From assembly GCA_905221605.1 (NCBI GenBank), contig CAJNDS010002551.1:248501-312500 (forward strand): DNA of 64,000 nt, read 5' to 3'. Below are positions 22,780 to 34,649 of this stretch, in pieces. A program made the translations under genes and the position numbers. Source of the DNA: Symbiodinium natans. Taxonomy: Eukaryota > Sar > Dinophyceae > Suessiales > Symbiodiniaceae. Numbering within the stretch: the first letter of the stretch is position 1; each line of letters opens with the position of its first letter. A model generated the notes under the pieces. The model did not search any database. It saw nothing but the letters and a program-made list of their open reading frames with translations, and was not told the DNA's origin.

Positions 22780-25340
22780 ACTGGTGACCGCAGTTGCTGG
22801 TGACCCGCGTTCAGCTGAAAGGCCCAACCAGATGATCCAGAGATTGTGCGCCTTTGTGCCATGCCTTCGCTCAGAAATGTTGACGGACATTTTGTTGAGC
22901 TGAGATGTTGAGATTTTGAAGCAGTCTTACCTGGTAGGTTTCCAGACTCGGAGTTCTTCTAAGCTGAGGCGGTGTTGTGTGTCGACCTTTTGCCGCAAAT
23001 TTGAGGTGCCAGCTGGGGCATCACTCCGGCCAGTCTGGCTGCGGCAAGCCCAGCTTTCTGCGTGAGCACTCGAAGATATGCAAAGATACGCAAGGCTGTG
23101 GCGATGCGAGCTAAGCTATGTCTTTGCTGAGGCTGCCCTGCAAGACCTTGTCAGCGATTGCCTTCAAGACGCGAATTACGAAAGCATGGATTGAAATAGT
23201 ACTGTCCATGCTTTGCGCGCCTTTGTGCGTTGCAGTCCTTTGCTATGTTTTGCTCGTGTCCTGTGGCAGACTGGCATTTGCCCTGTTTGCCCTCTTTGAA
23301 GTGCTGGTCCTTTGCGGTGTCCAGGCATATCTGCTGCAGCTGATTATTGAGGCCGGCCCCCTCGGAAGGTTCAGCAGCCCCGAAAAGTTCGCCCAGACTT
23401 GATTCAGGTATTTCCAGACAGCTATCATCTGCACACTCTAGAGAAGATCCTGGCCACCTGTGCCCAGGCCCAAACGACGCATCAACAAATGCTTTCCTGA
23501 TTAACTTGGCATTGGGTTTGATTGCACTGCAGTCCTCCCAAGCAGAAGCAAAGTCCTCCAAATGTCCTGTGTTGGCACTCGTGCTCATGGAATCGTAGGT
23601 CCACTGGTCCATTGATTTGGTTCAGCTGACGTGTGGAGCCAAAAACTTTCAGTGCTGCGATGGAACCCTGAATGAATCCAGTACTCTCGAGGCAGCATTT
23701 GCTCAGACGGCTGACGGTGCACCTCGTGGAAGGAGCGGGGGGAATTCTGTAAACGTTGCAAAGCAAGCCCGAGCCGCCCAGGCGATTCTTCCAGTTCTGT
23801 GGATGTGCTTTCCTGACCAGATTCACCAGCTTTGCACATCTTTGCACCCACCTTGCTCAAGACAAGCTGGCTGCTGGCTGTGGGCTATGCCAGGTTTGGT
23901 CTATTTCACGCACACTTGAAGCTGTTGCATGGAAGACCGCGAACCACAGTTGGGCCCCTTTCATGCTGCGCTGAGGCAATGACTGCTTGTTTACAGGATT
24001 ACAGTGTTTACAGGGAGGGGCAGGTGATCCATGGTCTATGACTATGACACCCTATTTGTCTATGGCCTCAGATGAGGCAACTCCGTTGATTTCCCTGCTC
24101 ACGCTGCAGCTGGTCTGCGGCTGAGCATGGAGTGCATGGAGTGCATGGAGTGCAGTAGGCCGTAGGTCCAAGACCAAAGCCCGTTGGCGGCAAATGCAAG
24201 TGCTGCGCCATGCTGCGCCAGGAGCTCTGCATGTTCGTCTTGGCTCTGCAGCCTGGTGCCAGCCCTTTTTGCCTTTGTTGCGAGAATTTTTCTGTCATCT
24301 GCACGATCATCGAGAGTCGAATCTGAGAAGTGGCTGGTCGACATGCTGCACACACAGGTCAGGCGTGCTTGGACATCTTGGAGGGTACCGTTGACCTTCT
24401 CCAGAACTCAGGCGTCTCATGCTTCGGACCCAGAATCCCGAAAGTTTCCCGAATCCAGATTCGGATTCGGTCTGTGCGCTCTAAACTTCTAAACTAAACT
24501 GCCAAGATCTTCTAAGGCTTTGTTCTCTCAGGCTTCAAAAGGGAGTTGTTTCACTTCTCTGAACCTTTCTTAGACTTACTGCGTCTCCTCATCCAATCTT
24601 TGGCCAGGTGAGAAGGCTGAACGTCTGGAGGAGCAAGTGTTGGACACGCAACTTGCGCAGGCACACATGGGTTCTGTTGTGCCGTGCTAAGTGTTACGCT
24701 AAGCTACACTATGCACCGTATGCGCTAATAGCACTCTGTCTTGCATGTTCTGATCAGAGGCAGTAGTGGACCTCATGGCTGCACCTCTCACGAAGGCGCC
24801 CGCACGGTTCAAACCAGGGATTCAAGATTGCACAAGCTGCGAATGGTTTTTTGCGACTTTGGGATGTTTTTGTTGTGGGGGTAAAACACCGTGAGGAGGG
24901 GCTGTGCTCGGCTGTCCTGCAGCAGCCGTACCACGCATCCTTGTTGGCAGCAACCTCACATCCTCACCGACAGCAGAGACGCCAAGGAAACGCATGGAAA
25001 CGCCCAGGCGATGCTGTCACGGCCGATGCAAGGCCGAGCAGCTATGGCAATGGCATCAGCCTCAGACACCGTGGACAGGAGTCGCTGAGTCATGAAGTTT
25101 GTTGAGTTTTCATGAAACCATTCTCTGTCAGGTAACAGCCATACTGGCTGGGGACGTCCGAAGCATAGGGCCGGCAGAGCTTCGGCATCCAAATCACAGC
25201 TGTGAAACTCATAGGTCAGCCTGAACGACTGCGAGACTTTGCGGCAGCTGTTCGCGCCAATGCCCCAAGCTTTGTAGCTTGTGGAAGTTGCCGGCTTTCT
25301 GCATAGTTGCATGGCACCGTCGCCGTGTTTTCGACTATTT
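22780..25340 (+). CDS. scattered candidate exons, uncertain
   Basis: Pieces with coding character on the + strand are VFAEAALQDLVSDCLQDANY (about 23117-23190), NDASTNAFLINLALGLIALQ (about 23475-23540), QAILPVLWMCFPDQIHQL (about 23780-23835), SRVESEKWLVDMLHTQ (about 24312-24358, before a GT), KAERLEEQVLDTQLAQAH (about 24613-24668) and AVVDLMAAPLTKAPARFKPG (about 24761-24820). They may be VPS35 linker exons between the middle and C-terminal parts. A 153-codon minus-strand frame at 23151-23612 also has reasonable composition, so the strand is not certain throughout. Confidence 0.25.
24123..24163. repeat. short tandem repeat, 9-nt unit GCATGGAGT
   Basis: Four nearly perfect copies of the 9-nt unit GCATGGAGT stand in a row. 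The unit is a multiple of three and keeps frames open on both strands. Confidence 0.8.
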
Positions 25341-25344
25341 GCAG

Positions 25345-27844
25345 GCTGCTGGACACGCTGCTTCAAGACGAGATGGGCCAGGACGACGAAGTCGATCGTC
25401 CAAGGCACGAATGTCTGTAACGGCTCAAAGCGGCAAAGCTGCAATGAGTTCAGCACAGCATAGCATTGCTGCCAGAGGCATTTGGAGCATGATCCCATTG
25501 CATTCCGACGTGAACAAGAGACTGTGGCGCAGCTCATCCATCAGGCCAGCAGAGATCATAAGCAGCTACAGCTACAGGCTACAGACAGTTACAGACAGTT
25601 ACGACCTTAACGACAGTTACAGTCAGTTACAGTCACATCCTACTCCAGTGCTGGCAGCGGCTGGCAGGTGCGGCATGGTGATCCCGGGGTTGTGATAGAG
25701 ATGCTCTTCGTGCTCTGGGAGTACTTTCGGGAGGTAGAAGTGCAAGAGAACGAGCGTCAAGACCTGCTCCTCAGTCAAGCTACAGTAGACTGTCGGCCAG
25801 GGCGGTCCACACCGGATCATCTTTACTGTCCCGGCAATGGTCGCGGCTGTGCTGCAGCTCGCCTTCTCCTTACACCTCTCGTGCAGTGCTCTTGGAAGGC
25901 TCTCACGTGCACAGTTGACTTGTATCGCCGTCATCTTTGTTTTGTGTCATTAGTACTATTTCGAAGGTACATGCCAGCCACCTCGGTTTGTTGAACTGGA
26001 TGGGGCCGGAAGGGAAGGCGACAGTTTCTAAATTTCGCCCCATGGACCTCGACGCGCCGCCGTGAGATGTGTGGGCACTATTGGGGCGGCCAGGGTCCGG
26101 GTGGCTGCCGACTGCCGAGAGGGGAGGTTTTGGCGGTGCAAGCGGGAAGGGCCAATAGCGAGGATTGCGAGAAAGGCTTGGGGTCCGGGTTCTGGACACC
26201 GACCATGATCTCTGTGCATTTGCATGTGCATCTGGGCCACTTTGAGTATGAATCAGTATGAACCCTGTGAGAATTTGTACATCTACATTTGTTTAGTGTT
26301 GGGTTGCAGACTGACTGAAAAAAGAGCGAGGGCAGCTACTTGTGTCAGCAATTCCGGGCAAGGCCGGAGCGGGAGTGGCAATTTGTTGCTCCAACAGAGG
26401 AGAGTTGGACCAGAAAAGATGGGCAGGGCCGGGTTGACACCCTCTACTCATAGAAATATCAACAACACCCCTGAACTGATCTCAGACCCAGGCCGAACTG
26501 TCAGTGTGTGTGTGTGTGTGACCATGGCTGAGGGCGGCAGGGAACCGACTCAAGACGAATTAAAGAACAAGAATGAGAGCGCTGTCGCCCAATCACTTGT
26601 CCCAGGATCCTAGCGGCCCTAGGCCCCAAGCCCCAAGCCGCCCTCAGATCCCACTTAAACCCCTTTGGGCCCTTGGGCGATGTCGTGTGTCTCCGAGGCG
26701 GATCGCTTCACACTCCAAGGCCGTTGAGCGTTTGTCCTTTCCTAGCTCCTCCCTCTCGTTCTCTCTGTCTTGCCCTGATGTCAAGCACAGCTACACAGTA
26801 CACCAGAATACACCAGACTTGCTCCGTAGAAGGGTTGCAAATCTGTTGGAGGTTCGAGCTGCGAGGAGGAGCTGCCTCCCGAGTTCAAAAAGAGTTGCAT
26901 GACAAGCATCAGAATCCGGGAACAACTTGGATGACAATTGTGGACTGAGATGCAGTGAGCTGGTCCGAATCTTTGACTTCACGCGACGACCTGAGCCTCG
27001 ATATTCTGGAGCCGGCGTTCTGCACATTCTGCGTTTGCTCCACAGTTTTCGAAATATTGATAGGCACACTCTGTGCCAGAGTCTTGGAACCTTGATCCCA
27101 AAGGACGGGCATTGTTTGAAGGTTACTGGGTACGGCAAGTGTATGAGTCGGTGCTTGCCAGGGAGTCTCCTGTGTTGAAGCTTCGCTTGCTGTTTTCGTG
27201 GGGCATATGTGTGCTGACTGATGCTGCATCTCGAGAACCGACCAGGGACTCGTGCCAATGTTTGCATGACGTTGCACATATTATACAAGACTTGCAAGGA
27301 GTCTCTCAGGCTTTGGCTTCTTTGTGCAGCATCAGCAGATCGTGCAGTGGCGGCTAAACACGACGCACAGCCACAGTCTTAATGACAATGCACGAAGACA
27401 GGAGGGGTTTCTTATCCTCCTCTTCTTCTTTTGATGGGCACTTCAATAAGTGTCAGGCTGAAGAAGCTCTGCTCCAGGCCCCGAGACAACATATGACAAC
27501 ATGCAGATTCAATGTGCCTCTGGAAGTCGTCGTTGTCATGATTTGTCATATGCGTCGTTCTCCGCCAGTTGTGTGGACAAAGCGCTGGCCTGTTTGGAAG
27601 ATCAAGTCCCCAAGCAGGAGGCCCGTGAATCTGCTGAGAGCTTCACACAGACCATTGGATGGTCACCAGTGTTCCTTTGCGTTCACTTGCCTGATCGTAA
27701 GCAACGCACCGCAAGGCGCGACTCTGCGGGTTGCAACTTTTTGTTGGAACGCTTCAGAGGATGAAGGTTGGTCCAGAGGACGCCGTACCTTGACTACGTG
27801 CTTGAGGTGGCAATGCGTGGGTGTGTGTGTGTGTGTGAGTGTGT

Positions 27845-27879
<35 letters not shown>

Positions 27880-28640
27880 TGTGAGTGTGAGTGTGAGTGT
27901 GAGTGTGAGTGTGAGTGTGAGTGTGAGTGTGAGTGTGAGTGTGTGTGAGTGTGAGTGTGAGTGTGAGTGTGAGTGTGAGTGTGAGTGTGTGTGTGTCTTT
28001 GAAGCACTCCAGGAGCCTGAAAAGCTCCGCCAACGAGCGGTGGCCATGTGCGGCAAGATGAACCTCTGACTCGCTTACAGATTGCCAGCATTGCCAGCAT
28101 TGCCAGCGTGTGAAATCTGACATGCCTGCCTTCCACACAGTCCTCCACATGCCCGATCTATGCAGGCTATCGAAGAGATTTCAGAGCAAGGCATTTTGTC
28201 TGTGCTGTGAGCTGTTGCCTGTCTGCATGCCAGTTGACGTACACCGGCACGGTGGTGTAGTTTCAGAATTACTAGCACTGAACAGCACTCGCATCTAAGG
28301 TTTTGGCTGCCGCAGCCTGAGCTGCAGGCCTGGGCCGTTGATGATCGATCCTGGCTTTCCGCATGCTGCCCCCGCGCAGGATCCTGACAACGGACTGCTC
28401 TGCATGAGACGGGCCTTGCAAAGCGCTGACGGAACGGACCTTACAGCCTCACTGACGTGTTGCAGCCAAGTGCAAGGCATGCTTACTTCTGAACTGCTTC
28501 GAGGTGCCATACACTCAGATCCATCAGACGTGGGTCTCTTCGTTGATATTCTCAATGAGGCCAGAGCATTTGCTTGCAAAGCGGGAGGTGGCTGCCCCCC
28601 CCCCCCACCACCCCCCGCTTCTTGTTGTCTGGAAAAGCCT
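25345..28640 (+). CDS. VPS35: retromer subunit VPS35 homologue, C-terminal exons
   Basis: Blocks appear in VPS35 order. [18 protein letters not shown] starts at 25345 after TTTGCAG, and [20 protein letters not shown] lies in the exon from 25476; together they match the family's LIQDQ...EDFxxEQxLVxxxIHLL. [15 protein letters not shown] (to 25733) joins [19 protein letters not shown] (from 25801) across a GT-AG intron of 67 nt, matching the GGxxRIxFTxPPLV block. [13 protein letters not shown] (about 27017), [18 protein letters not shown] (about 27150), [17 protein letters not shown] (about 28010-28060), [14 protein letters not shown] (about 28398) and [14 protein letters not shown] (about 28532) match the remaining C-terminal blocks. 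Several linking exons are not resolved. A (GT)n/(GTGAGT)n tract lies just upstream of the 28.0-kb exon. Confidence 0.72.
27817..27998. repeat. microsatellite (GT)n and (GTGAGT)n
   Basis: About 180 nt of pure GT and GTGAGT units, in two (GT)n blocks and two GTGAGT-type blocks. The Val/Ser/Cys frames on + and His/Thr frames on - that cross it are artefacts. It probably lies in an intron of the VPS35 gene. Confidence 0.95.
28594..28606. repeat. poly-C run at the end of a VPS35-like exon
   Basis: Thirteen C residues followed by a further CACCACC stretch directly follow the LFVDILN exon. They either encode a Pro run or, more likely, lie in the intron that follows. Confidence 0.8.
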
Positions 28641-28930
28641 GGCAAGTCTTAAGCAACTCTGCCAAATGTATACAGAGGGCGTGGAGGCTTGGAATTAAGA
28701 GAAATGGAAACTATGGAAAGAAGGAGGCTGGCTATCTAGTTCAGCGCTTACAAAACAGAAAAAGCAAAGCCAAGAGGAGATGGATCAGCACCATATACTT
28801 TGCGTTCTATGCAACGAGAGATGAATTGAGGTTGTCTATGAAAATAGGAGCAGGGAAAACGAGGACAAAAACCACAAAACCGCTATATACAAAAAACAGT
28901 AAAGGAAAATGTAGGATCTGTTTTCGAGGT

Positions 28931-29399
28931 TGCCCGGCTCTTTGCGGAGGGCGCCGGCCAGGAGAGGGTTGCGCTAATCGACAGTCTGTGCAAAAATGTG
29001 CCAAACGAACTGCAGACACATGGCAAGCACCTCCGCGAGGTGTCTCCTGCCGTGCTGAGCAAGACTGTCAGCCTTTGCGTTCAACATGTCAGGCGGTGAC
29101 TGGAGAGTTTGGGCCTTTCCACGACCATAGCACCAAGCAAATGCTGTTATAGGTACATCGGGAGTCGCGTGCCACTCGACTCCATGCGGGCACTGCATGC
29201 GGTTCCTTGGCTGTTTACTTTTCCCCCGACCGTTTGAAGCTTGCGAGTGCTTGCGAACAACGGCAAATGTAATGATCGCTACAGCCACTGTCAGATTCTT
29301 GCCGACCTCGCCGCCAAGCAGGTGGACTCAGTAGAGGCTCGAGCCCTTTGGAATGCATGTGCAAAAGGGAACAGCCTGCAGTGTACAGGAGGAGCCTGA
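28931..29399 (+). CDS. two well-formed exons, probable VPS35 tail or next gene
   Basis: The first exon (about 28931-29099) encodes VARLFAEGAGQERVALIDSL, then CKNVPNELQTHGKHL and SPAVLSKTVSLCVQHVRR before TGA. The second (about 29246-29399) encodes RYSHCQILADLAAKQVDSVE and ALWNACAKG. Codon character is good and both are on the + strand. They follow the last recognisable VPS35 block by about 300 nt. No homology is recognised, so they may be a lineage-specific C-terminal extension or a separate small helical protein. Confidence 0.45.
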
Positions 29400-29439
29400 C
29401 AAAGTAACATAGGAACTGGGCCTCGGGTTTGGATTCAGA

Positions 29440-29715
29440 AGGTCGGCATGTCCTGAGATAAGACGAATACGGCAGATGTAGCGCTCTGGGACTGAGGCTC
29501 GTCCGTTGCACCGATTGTCCAAAGTCGAACGCAGTGCTTGGCAAGTTCATTTCGAGGGCGATGAAGTAGGGCCAAAGCTTGTCACATTTTGCTGAGACGG
29601 GCTGAGAGACCAATGTGTGCACTGACGCGTCAATCAAGTGCGAGTAGACTGCGTGGTAGGCTGTCATGGCCGGCGACGCCTCTCGGCTAGGAATCCTTGT
29701 TACGGAGAACTGCAA
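29440..29715 (-). CDS. candidate minus-strand exon, unknown
   Basis: A minus-strand frame contains MTAYHAVYSHLIDASVHTLV and KLWPYFIALEMNLPSTAF, with balanced composition and an ATG. It is part of a longer frame that extends to 29215 and overlaps the well-formed + strand exon there, so only the upstream part is listed. No family is recognised. It may be chance. Confidence 0.25.
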
Positions 29716-29899
29716 TTCATGAGCTTCATGACTGCCAAAATTTTGAGCGCATTAAACGAGTGCCCCTTGTGCCTTTCGCTCAAAGGCAAACGTTTCGTAC
29801 CTGGAAGTTGATCTGCGGCCTGCGGAGAAGCTGCCAACACCACAGTCGTTACAGTCGCCAGACGCCGCCTCCTGAGAGAGGATTCCAAGTTCATAATGA

Positions 29900-30580
29900 G
29901 CGTACTTCTAGCTAGCTAACTAATTCATCTAATTCGTTGAAACCATGTTCACGGGAAGCGAACGTGCTATGCAGACATTGGCTGGTAATCGGCTATTCAG
30001 CATACAGCGTACAGCATACAATACATTTCTTGACAAAGACAGTGCTGCAAATTTCCAACCGTGTTGAAAGGCTCAAAGCTACCACTTGAATGATTGAACG
30101 CGACTTTAAACGTCTTAAAGTCTTAGAGCTACTTGCGAGGTCAAGGACTGATGTGGCTGTCTTGGGACACTTGAATAAGACAAACATGCTCGAATGCTCT
30201 CCACCTGGCACCAGACTGCGTCAGGTCAAAGCATGATGTCGCAAAGTTGAGTCAGTGCTTCTGAACGGTTGTGCTGGCCTGAAGTGGAAGCCTGAGCAGC
30301 CGCAGCCCACCCTGTCACTCAAGCCTGGCTGCTTGCACCTCGCGATGATGCAAAAGCAGCTTTGCTTCTGTACATAGCAGCTGGATCGACTCACAAAGTG
30401 CATGCAGATACAAGCATCCCAAGATCTTCCAGGCACCTGGAAATGCGACAGCTGCTAAATGTCTATGGGGGGGGAGGTTGAGGCATGGAATACTTGAGAT
30501 TCAGATCCTTCTGCATGCAGCTCCGATTGAGTCACCACGGTCCGGCTGCCAACGTTCGATTCTATGCTGGGCGAAAACAG
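29900..30580. other. non-coding stretch, nothing recognised
   Basis: No exon with convincing character is seen between the weak + strand frame ending near 29915 and the candidate exons from about 30600. Base composition is unremarkable. Confidence 0.3.
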
Positions 30581-30599
30581 GACCAGAGCCGGTGAATTC

Positions 30600-32047
30600 T
30601 TGCACACTCACAAGAACAGAGGGAAGCATCCCGGACTTACACCCCTTTCGCTCAAGGCTCGAGACTACGCTTAAGAGGATTCAAGTGATTCAAGAGGTCA
30701 GTTCATCAAAGCTAACGGGGCGACAACGGACAGCAGCACCATGCAGCACCGCCGACCACATGGACAAGTCATCTGTGTCCCAGTCTTGGACATGCGAGCT
30801 TCGCTTCACACTGTCCAGGAAAATGCATCGTCTGTCAGCCATGAGACCACTTCATAGACTCCGCCGCGCCGCAAGCGTTGCATCCTTGGAGGTCACTGAG
30901 AGACTGAGAGTTTTTTTGAAATGTTGGACATGTTTTAAGTCAGGCGGTGGCACGCAGCCATCAGGTCACACCCCCAGTTCACACTGTCAGTCAACTATGG
31001 TTCTGCAATTTACGCTCTGGGATGTGCTGAGGTGGCTCAAGAGCCAGCTTTTGTCTTCACTTCGGAGAACTTCCAGCGGCCATCTTTACCAGCAGGTTGG
31101 CAGATCTAAATTAGTTTCCTTCGAACATCCCCACCCTCTCTGGGTAGAGATACTCCACAATACCGAATGTTGTCATGGGACCTGCAGGCCTCCGCATCCG
31201 CGAGATCCGTCCAGAGCCGGCTAGCGACACCTCTCTCGCAGGGTTGGGGAGGCAGATTCCAAGATTCATCGATGCAGAAGAGTACAGAGACGAGGATTGG
31301 CAACAAACTTGGATGAGCTCAATAATCGGTTTGACATGTTGCTGGTGCCGTTGGTGCAGGGTGGTTCATCGGCCGGAGGACTCCAGCCATCACTGCAGCG
31401 AAGCGTCGTGCATCCTCGCACATGGAGGACTTTACCGTGGAGGACAAAACCTTTGAAATCGCTCAGTGGCCTCAACCGGGGTGGCGTCCACTAGATCCGG
31501 GCACCGGGGATGAGGCAGGGAAGCTGTCGAGTTCTATCATATGCCTCCGCGTTTTGACGAAGCTGGGTAACAGCCAGGCGGGAACAACGGAGGGCGACTT
31601 CCAAGTGAAATGGCAGGCCTGCGGGTATCGGCACCAACACCTCTGGGAATTTAATGTCGAGGGCGACGCATTCTTGCCATGCGGGTTGAAAGTCTTGTGC
31701 TTCCGACTTGCTCTCGACTCTCGGCATAATCGGTTTTGTCCGTTTCCTGCGTCCTGCCTCCACTTTCCCAGCACATTGCAGGGAGACTTCTTCTATGGTC
31801 TGAATCTCGGATGCCACTAATAACAGCAAACAATGAGGAGAGCTGTCCTTTGACAAAAGCTGCTGCCAGGGGCCCCTTTGGTTGGTTCCTGCCTCTCAAG
31901 CCATGTGAAGTGCTATTCTACAAGCCGAGGGACGAGCAACGTGTTAAAGTAGCTTTTTGCATGCCTTGCATGGCAGTCTTAGGGTGGATGGCGTGGCTAT
32001 CCGGCTATCTCTTTATGGTGGCTTCAAGACAGGAGTGGCCAGCTTGA
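30600..32047 (+). CDS. multi-exon gene of unknown function, possible membrane segment at the end
   Basis: The clearest exon (30978-31109) follows CCCCCAG and encodes FTLSVNYGSAIYALGCAEVA and AFVFTSENFQRPSLPAGW. Earlier pieces such as DLHPFRSRLETTLKRIQVIQ (about 30640-30697) and later ones such as GPAGLRIREIRPEPASD (about 31178), LDELNNRFDMLLVPLVQ (about 31309) and EDFTVEDKTFEIAQWPQPGW (about 31425) are on the same strand. The last piece (about 31904-32047) reads CEVLFYKPRDEQRVKVAF followed by a hydrophobic run CMAVLGWMAWLSGYLFMVA that could span a membrane. No family is recognised. The 248-codon frame 30478-31224 crosses the 30978 exon in a different frame and is not the gene as a whole. Confidence 0.35.
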
Positions 32048-32840
32048 GAAGCAAGTGCTTCGGACCTCGCCTCCAGGTGCTCCCCAGACTCTAGACACGC
32101 ACTACAACTGTGCACAACAAACGAGCAACTCAAGCGACAACTTCAAGGATCCCCGTTCGGCTTGAGATCCTTGGAGGAAGCTTGTCACTGTTTTCGTTGA
32201 AGAGTCGGGAGGAGGGGGGCGGGGGGAGATCAAATTTCTATCAAACGCCAGCCAGGTCTTCAGTGCCGGGCCAAAGAGTTTTCAATCTTGGTTGTAGCTA
32301 ACCGTCGACTCAGCACATTTCGCGCGTGCTCGTGCAGGTCCATTACCATTCTCAACATCATCTTCACCATCACAGATCATCACCATCATTGTCACCCGAC
32401 ATACTACAGTCAGGTACAGTAGTTGTTACATTGCTGCCGTTGATGTTGTGATTGGAGACGTTGGATGCACATCATTTGAGTTTGACGTGTTCGGTTTCTC
32501 CTTTTTTCAGTCTCTTTGAATTGCAGACAGTTCGAAAACGTTGGAGCTAGTATAAGATGCAGTGGAACGGAGCAAAATGTGCGGTCAACCAGAACAAACG
32601 CCGAAGACGCAGGTAGCTGATGGTCTCTTTGCCACCTGAGGTCAGAACCTGGCCATCGCAACCGCAAATAACAAGTACCTTGACGGCTTGGGAGCCCTGT
32701 GCCGGACTCAAGTGTGACATACTGTGATGAAAGATGCCGAAAGTGTAGTACACCTTGCAACCCATGAATCTCAGTGTGGAATAAGAGCTAGAATAGCTGG
32801 GCAGCTAGACGTCGATCCGATGCAACCTTTGCAAGCCAGC
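32048..32840. other. non-coding stretch with CAT/ATC-rich repeats
   Basis: A loose (CATCAC/CATCAT) run lies at about 32340-32400. No exon is recognised. Minus-strand frames at 32410-32765 lack domain character. Confidence 0.3.
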
Positions 32841-32857
32841 TGTCGTGTGCCCCTCTC

Positions 32858-33032
32858 AATGTTGAGAACGCGCAGAGGCCTGAAGAGGCAATGGCAGACA
32901 AGCCGGCGGACGCAAGCAAGCTGCTCAACCGAAAAAAGTAGATGGAGCTTGATCAGGCATTTCTGACGCTCTCATCAGGCTCTATATACTTGTGGATGAG
33001 CGACTACCATCCTGACGGTACGGAGCTCAGCT
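32858..33032 (+). CDS. candidate exons, unknown
   Basis: A frame reads NVENAQRPEEAMADKPADAS up to a TAG at 32939. After the AGTAG it continues in the same frame with MELDQAFLTLSSGSIYLWMS to a TGA at about 33032. Either an intron border or a real stop separates the two pieces; the AAAAAAGTAG could be an acceptor. No family is recognised. Confidence 0.3.
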
Positions 33033-33276
33033 GAAGTTCAGTTGACGCATGATGCGATTGCATGCAGTAGGTGGCCAGCTGTTTTGGCCACGACAGCCAG
33101 TGCCGTTCACCGTGTGCCTCGGCCCAGCCTCGGCTGGAGATGACATCAAGCCAGAGGACGATTGAAAAGAACAAAGGAAACACCTCGTTGGAGCATCGCA
33201 AAGCACTGTAGTAACTGTAGTATTCTCAAGCCTTCAATGGAAGTTGATTCACAGTCAGTTTCTCGGTCCATCGTAG

Positions 33277-33454
33277 GACATGCGAGCCTTCCACGTGCCC
33301 AAAGGGAAGGGCATCTACATTCATCCTGGCACATGGTGACCCCCATGTGTTTAGCTGTGAACTGGCTCTTGGCGCTTGTAAGCAACTATTAGTAGCAACA
33401 GTAACAGCAGTTCACTTGCGCAGGCACAACGGGATCTATGTGGCCGGGCCCTCG
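33277..33454 (+). CDS. ureidoglycolate lyase (AllA)-like fragment
   Basis: Exon 33277-33335 follows TCGTAG and reads DMRAFHVPKGKGIYIHPGTW, closely matching the AllA cupin motif LRAFxVPxGxGxxYxxGTWH. It ends TG|GTGACC. The next exon starts at 33424 after GCGCAG and completes Trp, continuing HNGIYVAGPS. The intron 33336-33423 is 88 nt, GT-AG. AllA cleaves ureidoglycolate to glyoxylate and urea in purine breakdown. A further piece VLDAPGQGNDL near 33530 may match the family's VxDRxGxG segment. Only a small part of the roughly 160-residue domain is visible, so it may be a fragment or have exons I could not see. Confidence 0.45.
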
Positions 33455-33559
33455 TGACTCTACTTTTGTCCCTCCTGACTCCCTTGCCGCTGGCAGTCCA
33501 GGCTCCACGTCACGCAGCCTCACCGCTTCAGTTCTTGACGCGCCAGGGCAAGGCAATGA

Positions 33560-34140
33560 CCTTTACCTCAACTGTGTGCACCTTCAGTTCGTCGTAGTTT
33601 TTCGCAGAACAACTGCTGTTCTGCCACTCTCACCTTGCCGGAGGTACATGCCAGAATTTCAGTCAGCTGGGCTGCGGAATTTGGTACACTGTTGAAAGTT
33701 CCACTGGAATGAGGACTAAACATGCTGAGGAAAAGGGCCACCTTCCCTGGTGCACGCAGTGGCTTTGTTTTGGTTTCCAAGTGGTTTCCACGTGCTTTAT
33801 TGTGAGGCCAGGAGAGAGGAGTTCGGCAACGGATGAGCTGGCGGACGAACGTCGCTGCATGCACGCGCGTCGACGTCGATGGTGCCCAGTTGTGCCCAGA
33901 CTCCCAGACATGCCAGGCGCTGCGTGTGGGGATGGTGAGCTGATCCGGCGGATTTCGCACAGTTGTGCCGGCAATCTTGCTCCAGACGTGGCCAGGACTG
34001 TTGCCGAATGATCATGTCTGGTGCCTGTCTTATTTCACGATGTTCTTCCGTGTCGGGTGTTTTCCAGACAGACATCATTTCCATGTATGCTGATTAGAAC
34101 CGCCCTGGAACCGCCGTGCTGTCGACTGGGTAGGGTATTT
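33560..34140. other. no convincing gene
   Basis: Overlapping open frames on both strands (for example 33709-34011 on + and 33568-33960 on -) are present, but none shows a domain or better codon character than its competitor. Confidence 0.3.
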
Positions 34141-34188
34141 TTTTTGTGTTTTTTTTTGGTTTTTTTTGTGTTTTTTTTCTGTTTTTTA
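34136..34188. repeat. T-rich tract
   Basis: Blocks of up to nine T separated by G or GTG directly precede the (AAAG)n tract. Together they form a sharp change of strand composition from T-rich to purine-only. Confidence 0.85.
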
Positions 34189-34533
34189 AGCAAGAAAGAA
34201 AGAAAGACAGAAAGAGAGAAAGAAATAAAGAAAGAAAGAAAGACAGAAAGAGAGAAAGAAACAAAGAAAGAAAGAAAGAAAGGAAAGCAAGACAGAAAGA
34301 AAGAAAGAAAGGGAAGAAAGAAAGGAAGAAATAAAGGAAAGAAAGAAAGAAAGAAAGGAAAGCAAGACAGAAAGAAAGAAATAACTAAAGAAAGAAAGGC
34401 CGAAAGAAAGGAAAGCAAGACAGAAATAAAGAAAGAAAGAGAGAAACAAAGAAAGAAAGAAAGAGAGAAAGAAAGAAAGAAGGAAAGCAAGACAGAAAGA
34501 AAGAAAGAAAGAGAGAAAGAAAGAAAGAAAGAG

Positions 34534-34568
<35 letters not shown>

Positions 34569-34569
34569 G

Positions 34570-34600
<31 letters not shown>

Positions 34601-34640
34601 GAGAAAGAAAGAAAGAAAGACAGAAAGAAAGAAAGAAATA
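34189..34640. repeat. (AAAG)n microsatellite
   Basis: About 450 nt are almost pure purine on the + strand, built from AAAG and AGAGAAAG units with rare interruptions such as GCAAGACAG and AAATAA. The 206-codon Lys/Glu frame on + and the 212-codon Phe/Leu/Ser frame on - are artefacts of the repeat. Confidence 0.97.
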
Positions 34641-34649
34641 ACCCCCCCC

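Noticed and set aside
27663-28148. His/Thr and Val/Ser repeat proteins
   Set aside because: Translation of the (GT)n/(GTGAGT)n microsatellite.
30478-31224. 248-codon + strand frame as one gene
   Set aside because: The part around 30978-31109 is clearly coding in another frame, so the long frame is at best partly used.
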